Of a DNA stretch of 15,125 bases, positions 7,547 to 14,261 are shown piece after piece. Made by a program: the position numbers and the translations under genes. This DNA comes from JBBSHE01 sp038253325. Its GTDB lineage: Bacteria > Actinomycetota > Actinomycetes > Propionibacteriales > Nocardioidaceae. How positions within the stretch are numbered: position 1 is the first letter of the stretch; the number at the start of each line of letters is the position of its first letter. The stretch covers positions 1 to 15,125 of the forward strand of contig JBBSHE010000057.1 in assembly GCA_038253325.1 (NCBI GenBank), given 5' to 3'. The notes beneath the pieces were generated by a model. That model was not told the DNA's origin. It saw nothing but the letters and a program-made list of their open reading frames with translations, and made no database searches.

Positions 7547-9276
7547 GCCGCCTCCTCGGCCGTGAGCTGCGACTCGACAATCTCGATGTACGTCCCGCAG
7601 TGTTCGAGCAACTCGTCGTGCGTACCGATGCCGACGACTTCACCGTCCTCGAGGACGATGATCTGGTCGGCATCGGTGATCGTCGACACTCGCTGAGCAA
7701 CGACGATGACGGTCGCGTCGCGGGTACGTGGGCGCAACGCGGCGCGCAACCTCGCATCCGTGCCGAGGTCGAGTGCCGAGAACGAGTCGTCGAACAGGTA
7801 GATCTCCGGCTTTCGGACCAAGACCCGCGCGATCGCGATCCGCTGCCGCTGTCCGCCCGACACGTTTGTGCCACCTTGGGCGATCGGCGACTCCAGGGCG
7901 TCGGGCATCGCCCGGACGAAGTCGGCTCCCTGCGCGACGGTCAACGCGTCCCACAGCTCCTCGTCGGTCGCGTCGGGATCGCCGTACCGCAGATTGCTCG
8001 CCACGGTCCCGGTGAACAGGTACGGGGCCTGCGGGACGAGACCGACCCGTCTCCACAGCAGCTCCGGGTCGAGATCGCGGACCGAGACGCCGTCGACCAG
8101 GACGTCTCCTCCGGTGGCGTCGAAGAGCCGAGGAACGAGGTTCAGCAAGGTGGTCTTGCCGCTCCCCGTGCTGCCGATGATCGCCGTCGTCTGGCCTTCG
8201 CGGGCGTGAAGGGACACCTGGCGGAGGACCGGCGCCTCGGCGCCTGGGTAGTGGAAGTCCACGTCGCGGAGCTCGAGCTCGGCCCGGCCGGAGACCGTAC
8301 GCACCGGGTGCTCGGGGAGCCGGACGGAGGTCTCCGTGTCGAGCACCTCCTGGATACGTTCGGCGCAGACCGCGGCCCGAGGGGCCATCACCGCCACGAA
8401 CGTCGCCATCATGACCGACATCAAGATCTGCACGAGGTAGTTGAGGAACGCGGTGAGCGCTCCGATCCGCAGGGACCCGTTCTCGACCTGCCGCCCACCG
8501 AACCACAGCACCGCGACGCTGGACGCGTTCATCACCAGCATCACCGTCGGGAACATCAACGCCATCAGCCGGCCGACCCGGAGCGCTGCGTCGGTCAGGT
8601 CGGCGTTCGCATCAGCGAACCGTTCGGTTTCGCTGCGCTCCCGGACGAACGCGCGAACCACCCGGATTCCGGTGATCTGCTCACGGAGTACCCGGTTGAC
8701 GTTGTCGATCCGGGTCTGCATGCGACGAAACAGCGGGATCATCCGGCTGACGATCAGGCTGATCGCGACCATCAGTGTCGGAACGCTGATCAGCAGGAGC
8801 CAGGACAGGCCGAAGCCCTCACGCATCGCCATCACGATCCCGCCGACGCACATGATCGGTGCTGCCACCAAGATCGTGCACGTCATCAGGACGAGCATCT
8901 GCACCTGCTGAACGTCGTTGGTATTCCGGGTGATCAGCGAAGGAGCGCCGAACTGCCCGACCTCGCGGGTCGAGAACTCACCGACGCGATGAAAGATCTT
9001 CGCCCGCAGGTCCCGGCCGAAGCCCATCGCCGTCCGCGCACCGAAGTACGCCGCCCCGATGGATCCGATCACCTGCAATACGGTGACGGCCAGCATCCAG
9101 CCGCCCTGGGACAAGATGTAGCCGGTGTCACCCTTGGCGACACCGTTGTCGATGATGTCGGCATTGATGCTCGGCAGGTACAGCGAGGCAATCGTCGAGA
9201 CCGTCTGCAAGGCAACGACTGCGACCAGGAGGTTCTGGTACGGACGGACATGGGCCCGGATGAGGCGTATCAGCAT
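7543..9276 (-). CDS. ABC half-exporter, TMD-NBD fusion (degenerate Walker B and H-loop)
   Basis: 577-residue type IV ABC exporter subunit with six membrane helices (about residues 15-300) and a C-terminal ATPase. Walker A is GSTGSGKTT with Lys374, and the signature is canonical SGGQ (473-476). The catalytic Glu after Walker B is Asp497 (YLFDDSFSALD), and the H-loop His is Gln528 (VVAQRVSTI). These are the two substitutions that mark the non-hydrolytic site of heterodimeric exporters. With the subunit encoded immediately downstream, the pair would have one degenerate and one active ATP site. The start ATG 9276 is 5 bp beyond the tetR stop, with GAGGAGG about 11 nt upstream, inside the tetR 3' end. 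A TetR-controlled exporter usually extrudes toxic or self-made compounds; the substrate here is unknown. Confidence 0.95.
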   Translation of the reverse strand: MLIRLIRAHVRPYQNLLVAVVALQTVSTIASLYLPSINADIIDNGVAKGDTGYILSQGGWMLAVTVLQVIGSIGAAYFGARTAMGFGRDLRAKIFHRVGEFSTREVGQFGAPSLITRNTNDVQQVQMLVLMTCTILVAAPIMCVGGIVMAMREGFGLSWLLLISVPTLMVAISLIVSRMIPLFRRMQTRIDNVNRVLREQITGIRVVRAFVRERSETERFADANADLTDAALRVGRLMALMFPTVMLVMNASSVAVLWFGGRQVENGSLRIGALTAFLNYLVQILMSVMMATFVAVMAPRAAVCAERIQEVLDTETSVRLPEHPVRTVSGRAELELRDVDFHYPGAEAPVLRQVSLHAREGQTTAIIGSTGSGKTTLLNLVPRLFDATGGDVLVDGVSVRDLDPELLWRRVGLVPQAPYLFTGTVASNLRYGDPDATDEELWDALTVAQGADFVRAMPDALESPIAQGGTNVSGGQRQRIAIARVLVRKPEIYLFDDSFSALDLGTDARLRAALRPRTRDATVIVVAQRVSTITDADQIIVLEDGEVVGIGTHDELLEHCGTYIEIVESQLTAEEAA

Positions 9277-9281
9277 CGAGT

Positions 9282-9917
9282 TCAGCGCCTCCTCGCTCGG
9301 CTCAACGGCTTGCGGGTGATGCCGTCGAGCAGCAGGTCGACGATCTCATCGGTGGTCAGGGGATTGTTGTCGGTGATCATCGGATGCGTACCGGCGAACG
9401 TCACGAGTCGAGTCCGGCGGGCGGCTTCGACCGGACTCATGCTCAGCGCCTCGCCGTCCGGCTCGAACACCGCCACCATGGCCGCCGCAACATCGGGGTG
9501 GTCGTGCGGCGACCCGTGGCGATGACCCTTCCGTCCGGTCAATGACTTCCAGGGTGGAGCGCCGAGCCGGAGCGCGAACATCAGCTGGAACACGCCGGCG
9601 AAACGCCGTTGTTGCGCGCCGACCAGCGCGCAAACCCGTTCACGCAGGGGGGCCGAGAGGTTGATCGACTGAAGCTCGGCCAGCAACGCCGACGTGTCGA
9701 AGGCGCGGGCGATGGTCGCGTCGATGAGCGCATTCTTGTCTTCGAAGACCCGAAAGATCGTGCCTTCCGCGATCTCCGCCGCCTCGGCGATCTGCCGAGT
9801 CGTGACATCGCGTCCGTGTGCCCGCACCAGAGGAAGCGTCGCCTCGATGATCGCCGCACGCCGCTGGTCGGGCGGCAACGGCGCGGCTCGGCGCAGCGGC
9901 GCTGAGGTTGATGGCAT
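9282..9917 (-). CDS. TetR-family transcriptional repressor
   Basis: 211 residues. The N-terminal helix-turn-helix lies at about 20-65 (RRAAIIEATLPLVRAHG, then VTTRQIAEAAEIAEGTIFRVFEDKNALI), the standard TetR_N pattern. The C-terminal half is a helical ligand-binding and dimerisation domain without recognisable specificity. The open frame runs upstream to 10013, but those 32 extra residues would be encoded across an operator-like palindrome and promoter, and have no family resemblance. ATG 9917 places the TetR_N domain at its usual distance from the N-terminus. No Shine-Dalgarno sequence is seen, and a -10-like hexamer is 6 bp upstream, implying a leaderless message. It is followed after 5 bp by the two half-exporter genes. 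It probably represses its own operon and is relieved by an exporter substrate. Confidence 0.93.
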   Translation of the reverse strand: MPSTSAPLRRAAPLPPDQRRAAIIEATLPLVRAHGRDVTTRQIAEAAEIAEGTIFRVFEDKNALIDATIARAFDTSALLAELQSINLSAPLRERVCALVGAQQRRFAGVFQLMFALRLGAPPWKSLTGRKGHRHGSPHDHPDVAAAMVAVFEPDGEALSMSPVEAARRTRLVTFAGTHPMITDNNPLTTDEIVDLLLDGITRKPLSRARRR

Positions 9918-9923
9918 CCGTCG

Positions 9924-9952
9924 AGGGTAACTGAGTGAGTGCTCACTCACAA
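9924..9952 (-). promoter_or_regulatory. Promoter of the tetR-exporter operon (leaderless)
   Basis: On the minus strand TTGTGA (9952-9947), a 17-bp spacer and TACCCT (9929-9924) form a plausible sigma-70-type promoter. The -10 ends 6 bp before the ATG of tetR, so transcription would begin at or beside the A of the start codon. The spacer is filled by the inverted repeat listed separately. Confidence 0.5.
9932..9949. promoter_or_regulatory. TetR-type operator, 8-bp inverted repeat
   Basis: TGAGTGAG-TG-CTCACTCA has perfect 8-bp arms around a 2-bp centre, 15-32 bp upstream of the tetR start and between its putative -35 and -10. The TGAGTG/CACTCA form is typical of actinobacterial TetR operators. 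Binding here would block RNA polymerase directly, giving negative autoregulation of tetR and the exporter genes. Confidence 0.75.
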
Positions 9953-10049
9953 GTTGATTTTCGCATCGGCACAGATCGGCGGCAGCTCGGCAGCAGAGCC
10001 AGGTACGACGCATGCGCCAGGTGAGGTAGTGGAGTCCGCCCGGAGGTCA

Positions 10050-10055
10050 TACCGT
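10050..10055 (+). promoter_or_regulatory. Possible -10 hexamer for sthA
   Basis: TACCGT matches TAnnnT and would give a leader of about 45 nt before the sthA start. No convincing -35 lies at the proper distance. The rest of the 190-bp divergent gap 9918-10107 holds only the tetR promoter and operator near one end and the sthA ribosome site near the other. Confidence 0.2.
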
Positions 10056-10107
10056 TGCTGGCGACGGGTGCGGCCGGATCCGAGGACCGAGACGAGGGAG
10101 TGGCGTG

Positions 10108-11529
10108 ATGCCGAAGCAGTACGAGTACGACCTGGTCGCCATCGGATCGGGGCCGGGCGGGCAGAAGGCCGCGATCGCCGCCGCCAAGCTCGGCAAGCAC
10201 GTCGCCGTCGTGGAGCGCAAGGACATGGTCGGCGGTGTCTGTGTCAATACCGGGACGATCCCGTCGAAGACGTTGCGCGAGGCCGTCATCTATCTCACCG
10301 GGATGTCAATGCGGCACCTGTACGGCGAGAGCTACCGGGTCAAGCAGGACATCACGGTCCAGGATCTGTTGGCCCGGACCCAGCACGTCATCGGGCGCGA
10401 GATCGAGGTCGTCCGCTCCCAGCTGTTCCGCAACCGGGTCGACCTGCTCCCCGGTACCGGCACGTTTCTCGACCAGCACCGGATCAAGATCGACCGCGGG
10501 GAGCACGGTGAGCAGCGAATCGTCACCGCAGACAAGGTCGTGATCGCAACGGGGACTCGGCCGGCCAGACCGGACAGCGTCGAGTTCGACGAACGGCGCA
10601 TCATCGACTCCGACGGCATCCTGGCACTCGAGGCCCTGCCCGAATCGATGGTCGTGGTGGGCGCCGGCGTGATCGGCATCGAGTACGCCTCCATGTTCGC
10701 CGCGCTCGGAACACGGGTGACGGTCGTCGAGAAACGACCAGGCATGCTCGACTTCTGTGATCCCGAGATCGTCGAGTCGCTGAAGTTCCACCTTCGAGAC
10801 GTGGCGGTCTCGTTCCGGTTCGGCGAGGAGGTCGCCGGGGTCGACGCCGACACCGATGGAACCGTCACCTCCCTTCGATCGGGAAAGAAGATCGCGGCCC
10901 AGGCCGTCATGTACTCTGCCGGCCGCCAGGGTCTCACCGAGGCCCTTGACCTCGAGGCAGCCGGGCTCGAGGCCGACGACCGGGGCCGTCTCGTCGTCGA
11001 CGAGCACTACCGCACCAAGGTCGACCACATCTACGCGGTCGGCGACGTGATCGGGTTCCCGGCGCTGGCCGCGACGAGCATGGACCAGGGTCGGCTGGCG
11101 GCCCAGCACGCGTTCGACGAGCCCGCCGGCGAGCTGCGCGGACTCCAGCCGATCGGCATCTACACGATTCCCGAGATCTCGTACGTGGGCCTGACGGAGG
11201 GGGAGTTGACGTCCCAGGCGGTTCCGTACGAGATCGGAGTGTCGCGTTACCGCGAGCTCGCCCGCGGGCAGATCGCCGGCGACTCGTACGGCATGCTCAA
11301 GCTGATCGTGCACGCAGAGGACCGCAGCATTCTCGGTGTCCACGTGTTCGGTACGAACGCCACCGAGATCGTGCACATCGGTCAAGCCGTGATGGGGTGC
11401 GGTGGCACGGTCGACTACCTCGTCGACACGGTGTTCAACTACCCGACCTTCTCCGAGGCGTACAAGGTCGCGGCACTCGACGTTACCAACAAGCTCCGCC
11501 AGGTGGCGCGCTGGACCGCATCCCACTGA
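10108..11529 (+). CDS. sthA: Soluble (Si-specific) NAD(P)+ transhydrogenase
   Basis: 473-residue cytoplasmic FAD enzyme that passes hydride between NADPH and NAD+, rebalancing the two pools. The N-terminal FAD Rossmann motif is GSGPGG (13-18). The region matching the redox-active CxxxxC of disulfide reductases reads GGVCVNTGTIPSKTLREA: Cys45 is kept but the second Cys is Thr50. GTIPSK-x-LR is the hallmark of SthA rather than of lipoamide or mercuric reductases. The NAD(P) Rossmann motif is GAGVIG (185-190), followed by YAVGDVIG. The C-terminal FNYPTFSEAYKVAALDVTNKL replaces the reductase HPT-SE active-site motif, also as in SthA. ATG 10108 is preferred because GAGGGAG lies 7 nt upstream; GTG 10105 is in frame but too close. 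It is divergent from tetR and is followed after 72 bp by the flavoprotein gene. Confidence 0.93.
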   Translation: MPKQYEYDLVAIGSGPGGQKAAIAAAKLGKHVAVVERKDMVGGVCVNTGTIPSKTLREAVIYLTGMSMRHLYGESYRVKQDITVQDLLARTQHVIGREIEVVRSQLFRNRVDLLPGTGTFLDQHRIKIDRGEHGEQRIVTADKVVIATGTRPARPDSVEFDERRIIDSDGILALEALPESMVVVGAGVIGIEYASMFAALGTRVTVVEKRPGMLDFCDPEIVESLKFHLRDVAVSFRFGEEVAGVDADTDGTVTSLRSGKKIAAQAVMYSAGRQGLTEALDLEAAGLEADDRGRLVVDEHYRTKVDHIYAVGDVIGFPALAATSMDQGRLAAQHAFDEPAGELRGLQPIGIYTIPEISYVGLTEGELTSQAVPYEIGVSRYRELARGQIAGDSYGMLKLIVHAEDRSILGVHVFGTNATEIVHIGQAVMGCGGTVDYLVDTVFNYPTFSEAYKVAALDVTNKLRQVARWTASH

Positions 11530-11533
11530 CGGC

Positions 11534-11558
11534 GTCTCGGCGTCGACGAGTCCGAGGC
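11534..11558 (+). terminator. Weak stem-loop downstream of sthA
   Basis: GUCUCGG (11534-11540) can pair with CCGAGGC (11552-11558), including one G-U pair, around an 11-nt loop. It starts 5 nt after the sthA stop and has no U-tract. It fits the U-less terminators common in actinobacteria but is not decisive. Confidence 0.3.
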
Positions 11559-11565
11559 AAAGGTC

Positions 11566-11594
11566 TAGACCGAATCGACCACTGTCCGTACGCT
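11566..11594 (+). promoter_or_regulatory. Promoter of the flavoprotein gene (leaderless)
   Basis: TAGACC (11566-11571), a 17-bp spacer and TACGCT (11589-11594) precede the GTG start by 7 bp. The -10 fits TAnnnT and the -35 matches TTGACA at four of six positions. The start would coincide with the transcription start. This suggests the gene has its own promoter despite the short gap after sthA. Confidence 0.42.
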
Positions 11595-11601
11595 GGGGTC
11601 G

Positions 11602-14154
11602 GTGACCGGGCGAACCGCGACGGGCCGTTCAGCATCCGTCCCCGGACGGGCACGCATCGTCATCATCGGCGGCGGCGTCGGCGGCGCCAGCGTTGCGTAC
11701 CATCTGGCCGAAGCCGGTGAGACCGATGTTGTCCTCGTCGAACGCGCCGAGCTGACGAGCGGGTCGACGTTCCACTCCGCGGGACTGGTCGGACAGCTGC
11801 GAGCCGATCCGACCCTCACCCGGATGAACATGTACTCCGTGGAGCTCTACCGTCGGCTCCAGCAGACGCCCAACCCGCCGGGGTGGGTCGAAAGTGGCGG
11901 CATCAAGCTCGCGTCAACGCACGGGCGGCTGGAGGAGATCCGCCGCCAGGTCGGCTGGGCTCGCGGGTACGGACTGCCGCTGCACGAGATTTCCGTCGCG
12001 GAGGCACACCGCCTTTTCCCCCTGATGGAGCCTGCCGGCGTTGTCGGCGCCGCCTATCTCGAGTCAGACGGACACGTCGACCCGAGCCAGCTCTGTCACG
12101 CCCTCACCGCTGTCGCCCGCGCCAATGGCGTCACGATCTGTCATCACACCCGCGTGCTGGGCATCGACACCGCCGGCGGAGCGGTCACGGGCGTCCGCAC
12201 CGATCGCGGGGACCTCGAGTGTGAGGTCGTCGTCGACTGCGGCGGCATGTTCGCCGCAGAGATCGCCCGGATGGTTGGTGTCCGGGTCCCGGTCGTACCC
12301 GTTTCGCACCAGTACGTCGTCACCGAGCCGTTCCTGACCAGCACCGGCTTCGTCGATGACCGGCCGCTGCCCACCCTGCGCGATCCTGACCTGCTCGTCT
12401 ACTGGCGGCAGGAGGTCGACGGGCTGGTGATGGGTGGCTACGAACGCAACCCCGAGCCCTGGTCAGCGAGCGCCACGTCGTACGACCAGGTCCCGCCGGA
12501 CTTCAACGGCCACGTGCTACCCGCCGCCTGGGAGCGCTTCGAGGAGCTCGCGTCCAACGCAACCGTGCGGGTTCCGGCCATGGAGCGGGTTGGCCTGCGG
12601 ACGATGATCAACGGACCGGAGGCGTTCACACCAGACAACGAGTTCTGTCTCGGCGAGACTGCCGTCGCCGGGTTCTTCGTCGCGGCCGGGTTCTGCGCGC
12701 ACGGCATCGCCGGCGCGGGTGGAGTCGGCAAGGTGATGGCCGAGTGGGTACTCGATGGCGAGCCGGAGTACGACTTGTGGCACATGGACATCAGCCGATT
12801 CGGGTCTGCCTACGAATCGCCCGGCTACACGATGGCGCGCACGCTGGAGACGTACCGGACGTACTACGACATCGGCTACCCACACCGCGAACGAACGTCG
12901 GGACGGCCCCTACGTACCTCACCCGTGTACCCCTGGCACCGGGCCCACGGGGCGGTCTTCGGCGAGAAGGCTGGGTGGGAACGGGTCAACTACTACACGT
13001 CCAATGAGCCCGACGGCGACGAGACGCTGCGACCGCGCGGATGGGCTGGGCGAGACTGGTCGCCGGCGACGGGCGTCGAGCACACGGCGACCCGGACTGC
13101 CGCGGCGCTCTTCGACGAGACGTCGTTCGCGAAGCTGGACGTCTCGGGTCCCGACGCGGCAAGGTTCCTCGACCTGGTCTGCGACAACGCAGTCGCGCGT
13201 CGCGTCGGCGACGTGACGTACACGCAGGCGCTCAACGGGAGGGGCGGCATCGAGGCCGACTTCACCGTGGTCCGACTTGCGGTCGACCGGTTCCGGGTGG
13301 TCACGGGCACCGCGTTCGGCAGCCACGACCTGGCCTGGTTGCGGAAGCAGGCGAGACAGCGCGACGTCGAGGTGTCGATCGACGACGTGACCGGACAGCT
13401 TGCGTGTTTCGCGCTGTGGGGGCCGGCCTCGCGCGACATCCTGCAGCCGATCACGCCGGCCGACCTGTCGGACGACGCGTTCGGCTTCATGACCGCGCGA
13501 CACATCGCGGTCGGGAACGTACCTGTGCACGCGGTGCGGGTGAGCTTCTCCGGTGAGCTCGGATGGGAGCTCTATGCGAGCACAGAGTACGGAGCCGGGC
13601 TGTGGGCCACGCTCTATACCGCCGGGCAACCCCATGGCCTTCGGGCGGCGGGCTACCGCGCGATCGAGAGCCTCCGACTCGAACGTGGGTTCCGGGTTTG
13701 GGGCAGCGACGTCACGCCCGAGACGAACCCGTACGAAGCTGGCCTCGGCTTCTGCGTCAAGCTCGACAAGCCCGGCGGTTTCGTCGGCGCGGCGGCTCTT
13801 CGCGCGGTGCGGGCGAACGGCGTTGCCCGGCGGCTGTGCTGCATCGTTCTCGACGACCCGCGTGCGGTGGTGGTCGGCGGCGAACCCGTCCGCGTACCCG
13901 ATCCCGTGGTGATCGGCGGCGAACCCGTCCGCGTACCCGAATCGGTGGTGATCGGCGGCGAACCCGTCCGCGTACCCGAATCGGCGGTTGGCCGGGTCAC
14001 GTCCGGAGGATACGGGTACACGATCGGCCGATCTATCGCGTACTGCTATCTCCCGATCGACGCGACCTCGCCGGGCCAGCTGGTCGAGGTGGATCTCTTC
14101 GGCGAGTGGGTTCCGGCGAAGGTCGCCGAGAAACCTCTGGCTGGGAGAACGTGA
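11602..14154 (+). CDS. Dimethylglycine/sarcosine dehydrogenase-like flavoprotein with GcvT (folate) domain
   Basis: 850 residues with the DMGDH/SARDH architecture. An FAD-dependent DAO oxidoreductase domain (about 18-385) has GGGVGG at 23-28. An FAO_M linker domain (about 388-443) is followed by an aminomethyltransferase GcvT domain (about 494-715) and GcvT_C (about 735-845). STFHSAGLV contains His58, which aligns with the histidine that carries covalent FAD in DMGDH and sarcosine dehydrogenase. Glu656 in GELGWELY is the conserved GcvT folate-pocket region. The expected chemistry is oxidative N-demethylation of a methylated amine, with the one-carbon unit passed to tetrahydrofolate; the exact substrate cannot be read from sequence. 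GTG 11602 is the only start after an in-frame TAG at 11566. Oddities: a 13-residue unit is present three times in GcvT_C (759-797), and the last codons (LAGRT, 846-850) plus the stop lie inside a duplicated hairpin element. Confidence 0.92.
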   Translation: MTGRTATGRSASVPGRARIVIIGGGVGGASVAYHLAEAGETDVVLVERAELTSGSTFHSAGLVGQLRADPTLTRMNMYSVELYRRLQQTPNPPGWVESGGIKLASTHGRLEEIRRQVGWARGYGLPLHEISVAEAHRLFPLMEPAGVVGAAYLESDGHVDPSQLCHALTAVARANGVTICHHTRVLGIDTAGGAVTGVRTDRGDLECEVVVDCGGMFAAEIARMVGVRVPVVPVSHQYVVTEPFLTSTGFVDDRPLPTLRDPDLLVYWRQEVDGLVMGGYERNPEPWSASATSYDQVPPDFNGHVLPAAWERFEELASNATVRVPAMERVGLRTMINGPEAFTPDNEFCLGETAVAGFFVAAGFCAHGIAGAGGVGKVMAEWVLDGEPEYDLWHMDISRFGSAYESPGYTMARTLETYRTYYDIGYPHRERTSGRPLRTSPVYPWHRAHGAVFGEKAGWERVNYYTSNEPDGDETLRPRGWAGRDWSPATGVEHTATRTAAALFDETSFAKLDVSGPDAARFLDLVCDNAVARRVGDVTYTQALNGRGGIEADFTVVRLAVDRFRVVTGTAFGSHDLAWLRKQARQRDVEVSIDDVTGQLACFALWGPASRDILQPITPADLSDDAFGFMTARHIAVGNVPVHAVRVSFSGELGWELYASTEYGAGLWATLYTAGQPHGLRAAGYRAIESLRLERGFRVWGSDVTPETNPYEAGLGFCVKLDKPGGFVGAAALRAVRANGVARRLCCIVLDDPRAVVVGGEPVRVPDPVVIGGEPVRVPESVVIGGEPVRVPESAVGRVTSGGYGYTIGRSIAYCYLPIDATSPGQLVEVDLFGEWVPAKVAEKPLAGRT
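13876..13992 (+). repeat. 39-bp in-frame tandem repeat, three copies
   Basis: Copies start at 13876, 13915 and 13954. Each begins with the same 25 bp (GGCGGCGAACCCGTCCGCGT, then ACCCG). Copies 2 and 3 are identical over 31 bp, and copies 1 and 2 differ at only a few bases. Each encodes 13 residues of the type GGEPVRVPESVVI, with DP for ES in copy 1. The third copy diverges in its last codons where it rejoins the family sequence (VGRVTSGGYGYT). Near-identity at the third codon position indicates recent local duplication, not selected protein repetition. Confidence 0.95.
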
Positions 14155-14182
14155 CCTATTACCTCGCGAACTCCCAGCCACA
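14136..14182. repeat. 47-bp hairpin element, copy 1 (contains the flavoprotein stop codon)
   Basis: Identical over 47 bp to 14210-14256. TGGCTGGGAG (14138-14147) and CTCCCAGCCA (14171-14180) are perfect 10-bp inverted arms around a 23-nt loop. The flavoprotein TGA (14152-14154) falls in the loop, and its final codons form the 5' arm. Confidence 0.95.
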
Positions 14183-14254
14183 ACGTCGTACCTCGGCAGC
14201 GCCATCGGTTCTGGCTGGGAGAACGTGACCTATTACCTCGCGAACTCCCAGCCA
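14138..14254. terminator. Tandem hairpins between convergent genes, possible bidirectional terminator
   Basis: Two identical 10-bp GC-rich stems (14138-14180 and 14212-14254) occupy the gap between the convergent flavoprotein and AbiEi-like genes. The second ends 7 bp beyond the stop of the minus-strand gene. Neither side has a U-tract and the 23-nt loop is large for an intrinsic terminator, so the role is inferred from position. Confidence 0.45.
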
Positions 14255-14256
14255 CA
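14210..14256. repeat. 47-bp hairpin element, copy 2
   Basis: Second copy of the element at 14136-14182, in direct orientation with a 74-bp period and a 27-bp unique spacer (14183-14209). Stem and loop are both unchanged. It lies fully outside coding sequence. Confidence 0.95.
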
Positions 14257-14261
14257 GGCAC

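Noticed and set aside
7438..9525. Plus-strand open frame of 695 codons opposite the first exporter gene
   Set aside because: It is composed of Arg/Asp/His-rich low-complexity sequence typical of the antisense of GC-rich genes; the minus-strand ABC motifs are unambiguous.
9918..10013. N-terminal extension of the TetR protein by 32 residues
   Set aside because: The segment covers the promoter and operator, lacks TetR-family resemblance, and the internal ATG 9917 gives a normal N-terminus.
13867..13992. CRISPR-like array
   Set aside because: The three units are contiguous with no spacers, in frame, and encode a repeated peptide.
12919..14205. Minus-strand open frame of 428 codons with three YADGFAADHH repeats
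   Set aside because: Its repeats are simply the antisense reading of the 39-bp repeat in the flavoprotein gene; no protein family resemblance.
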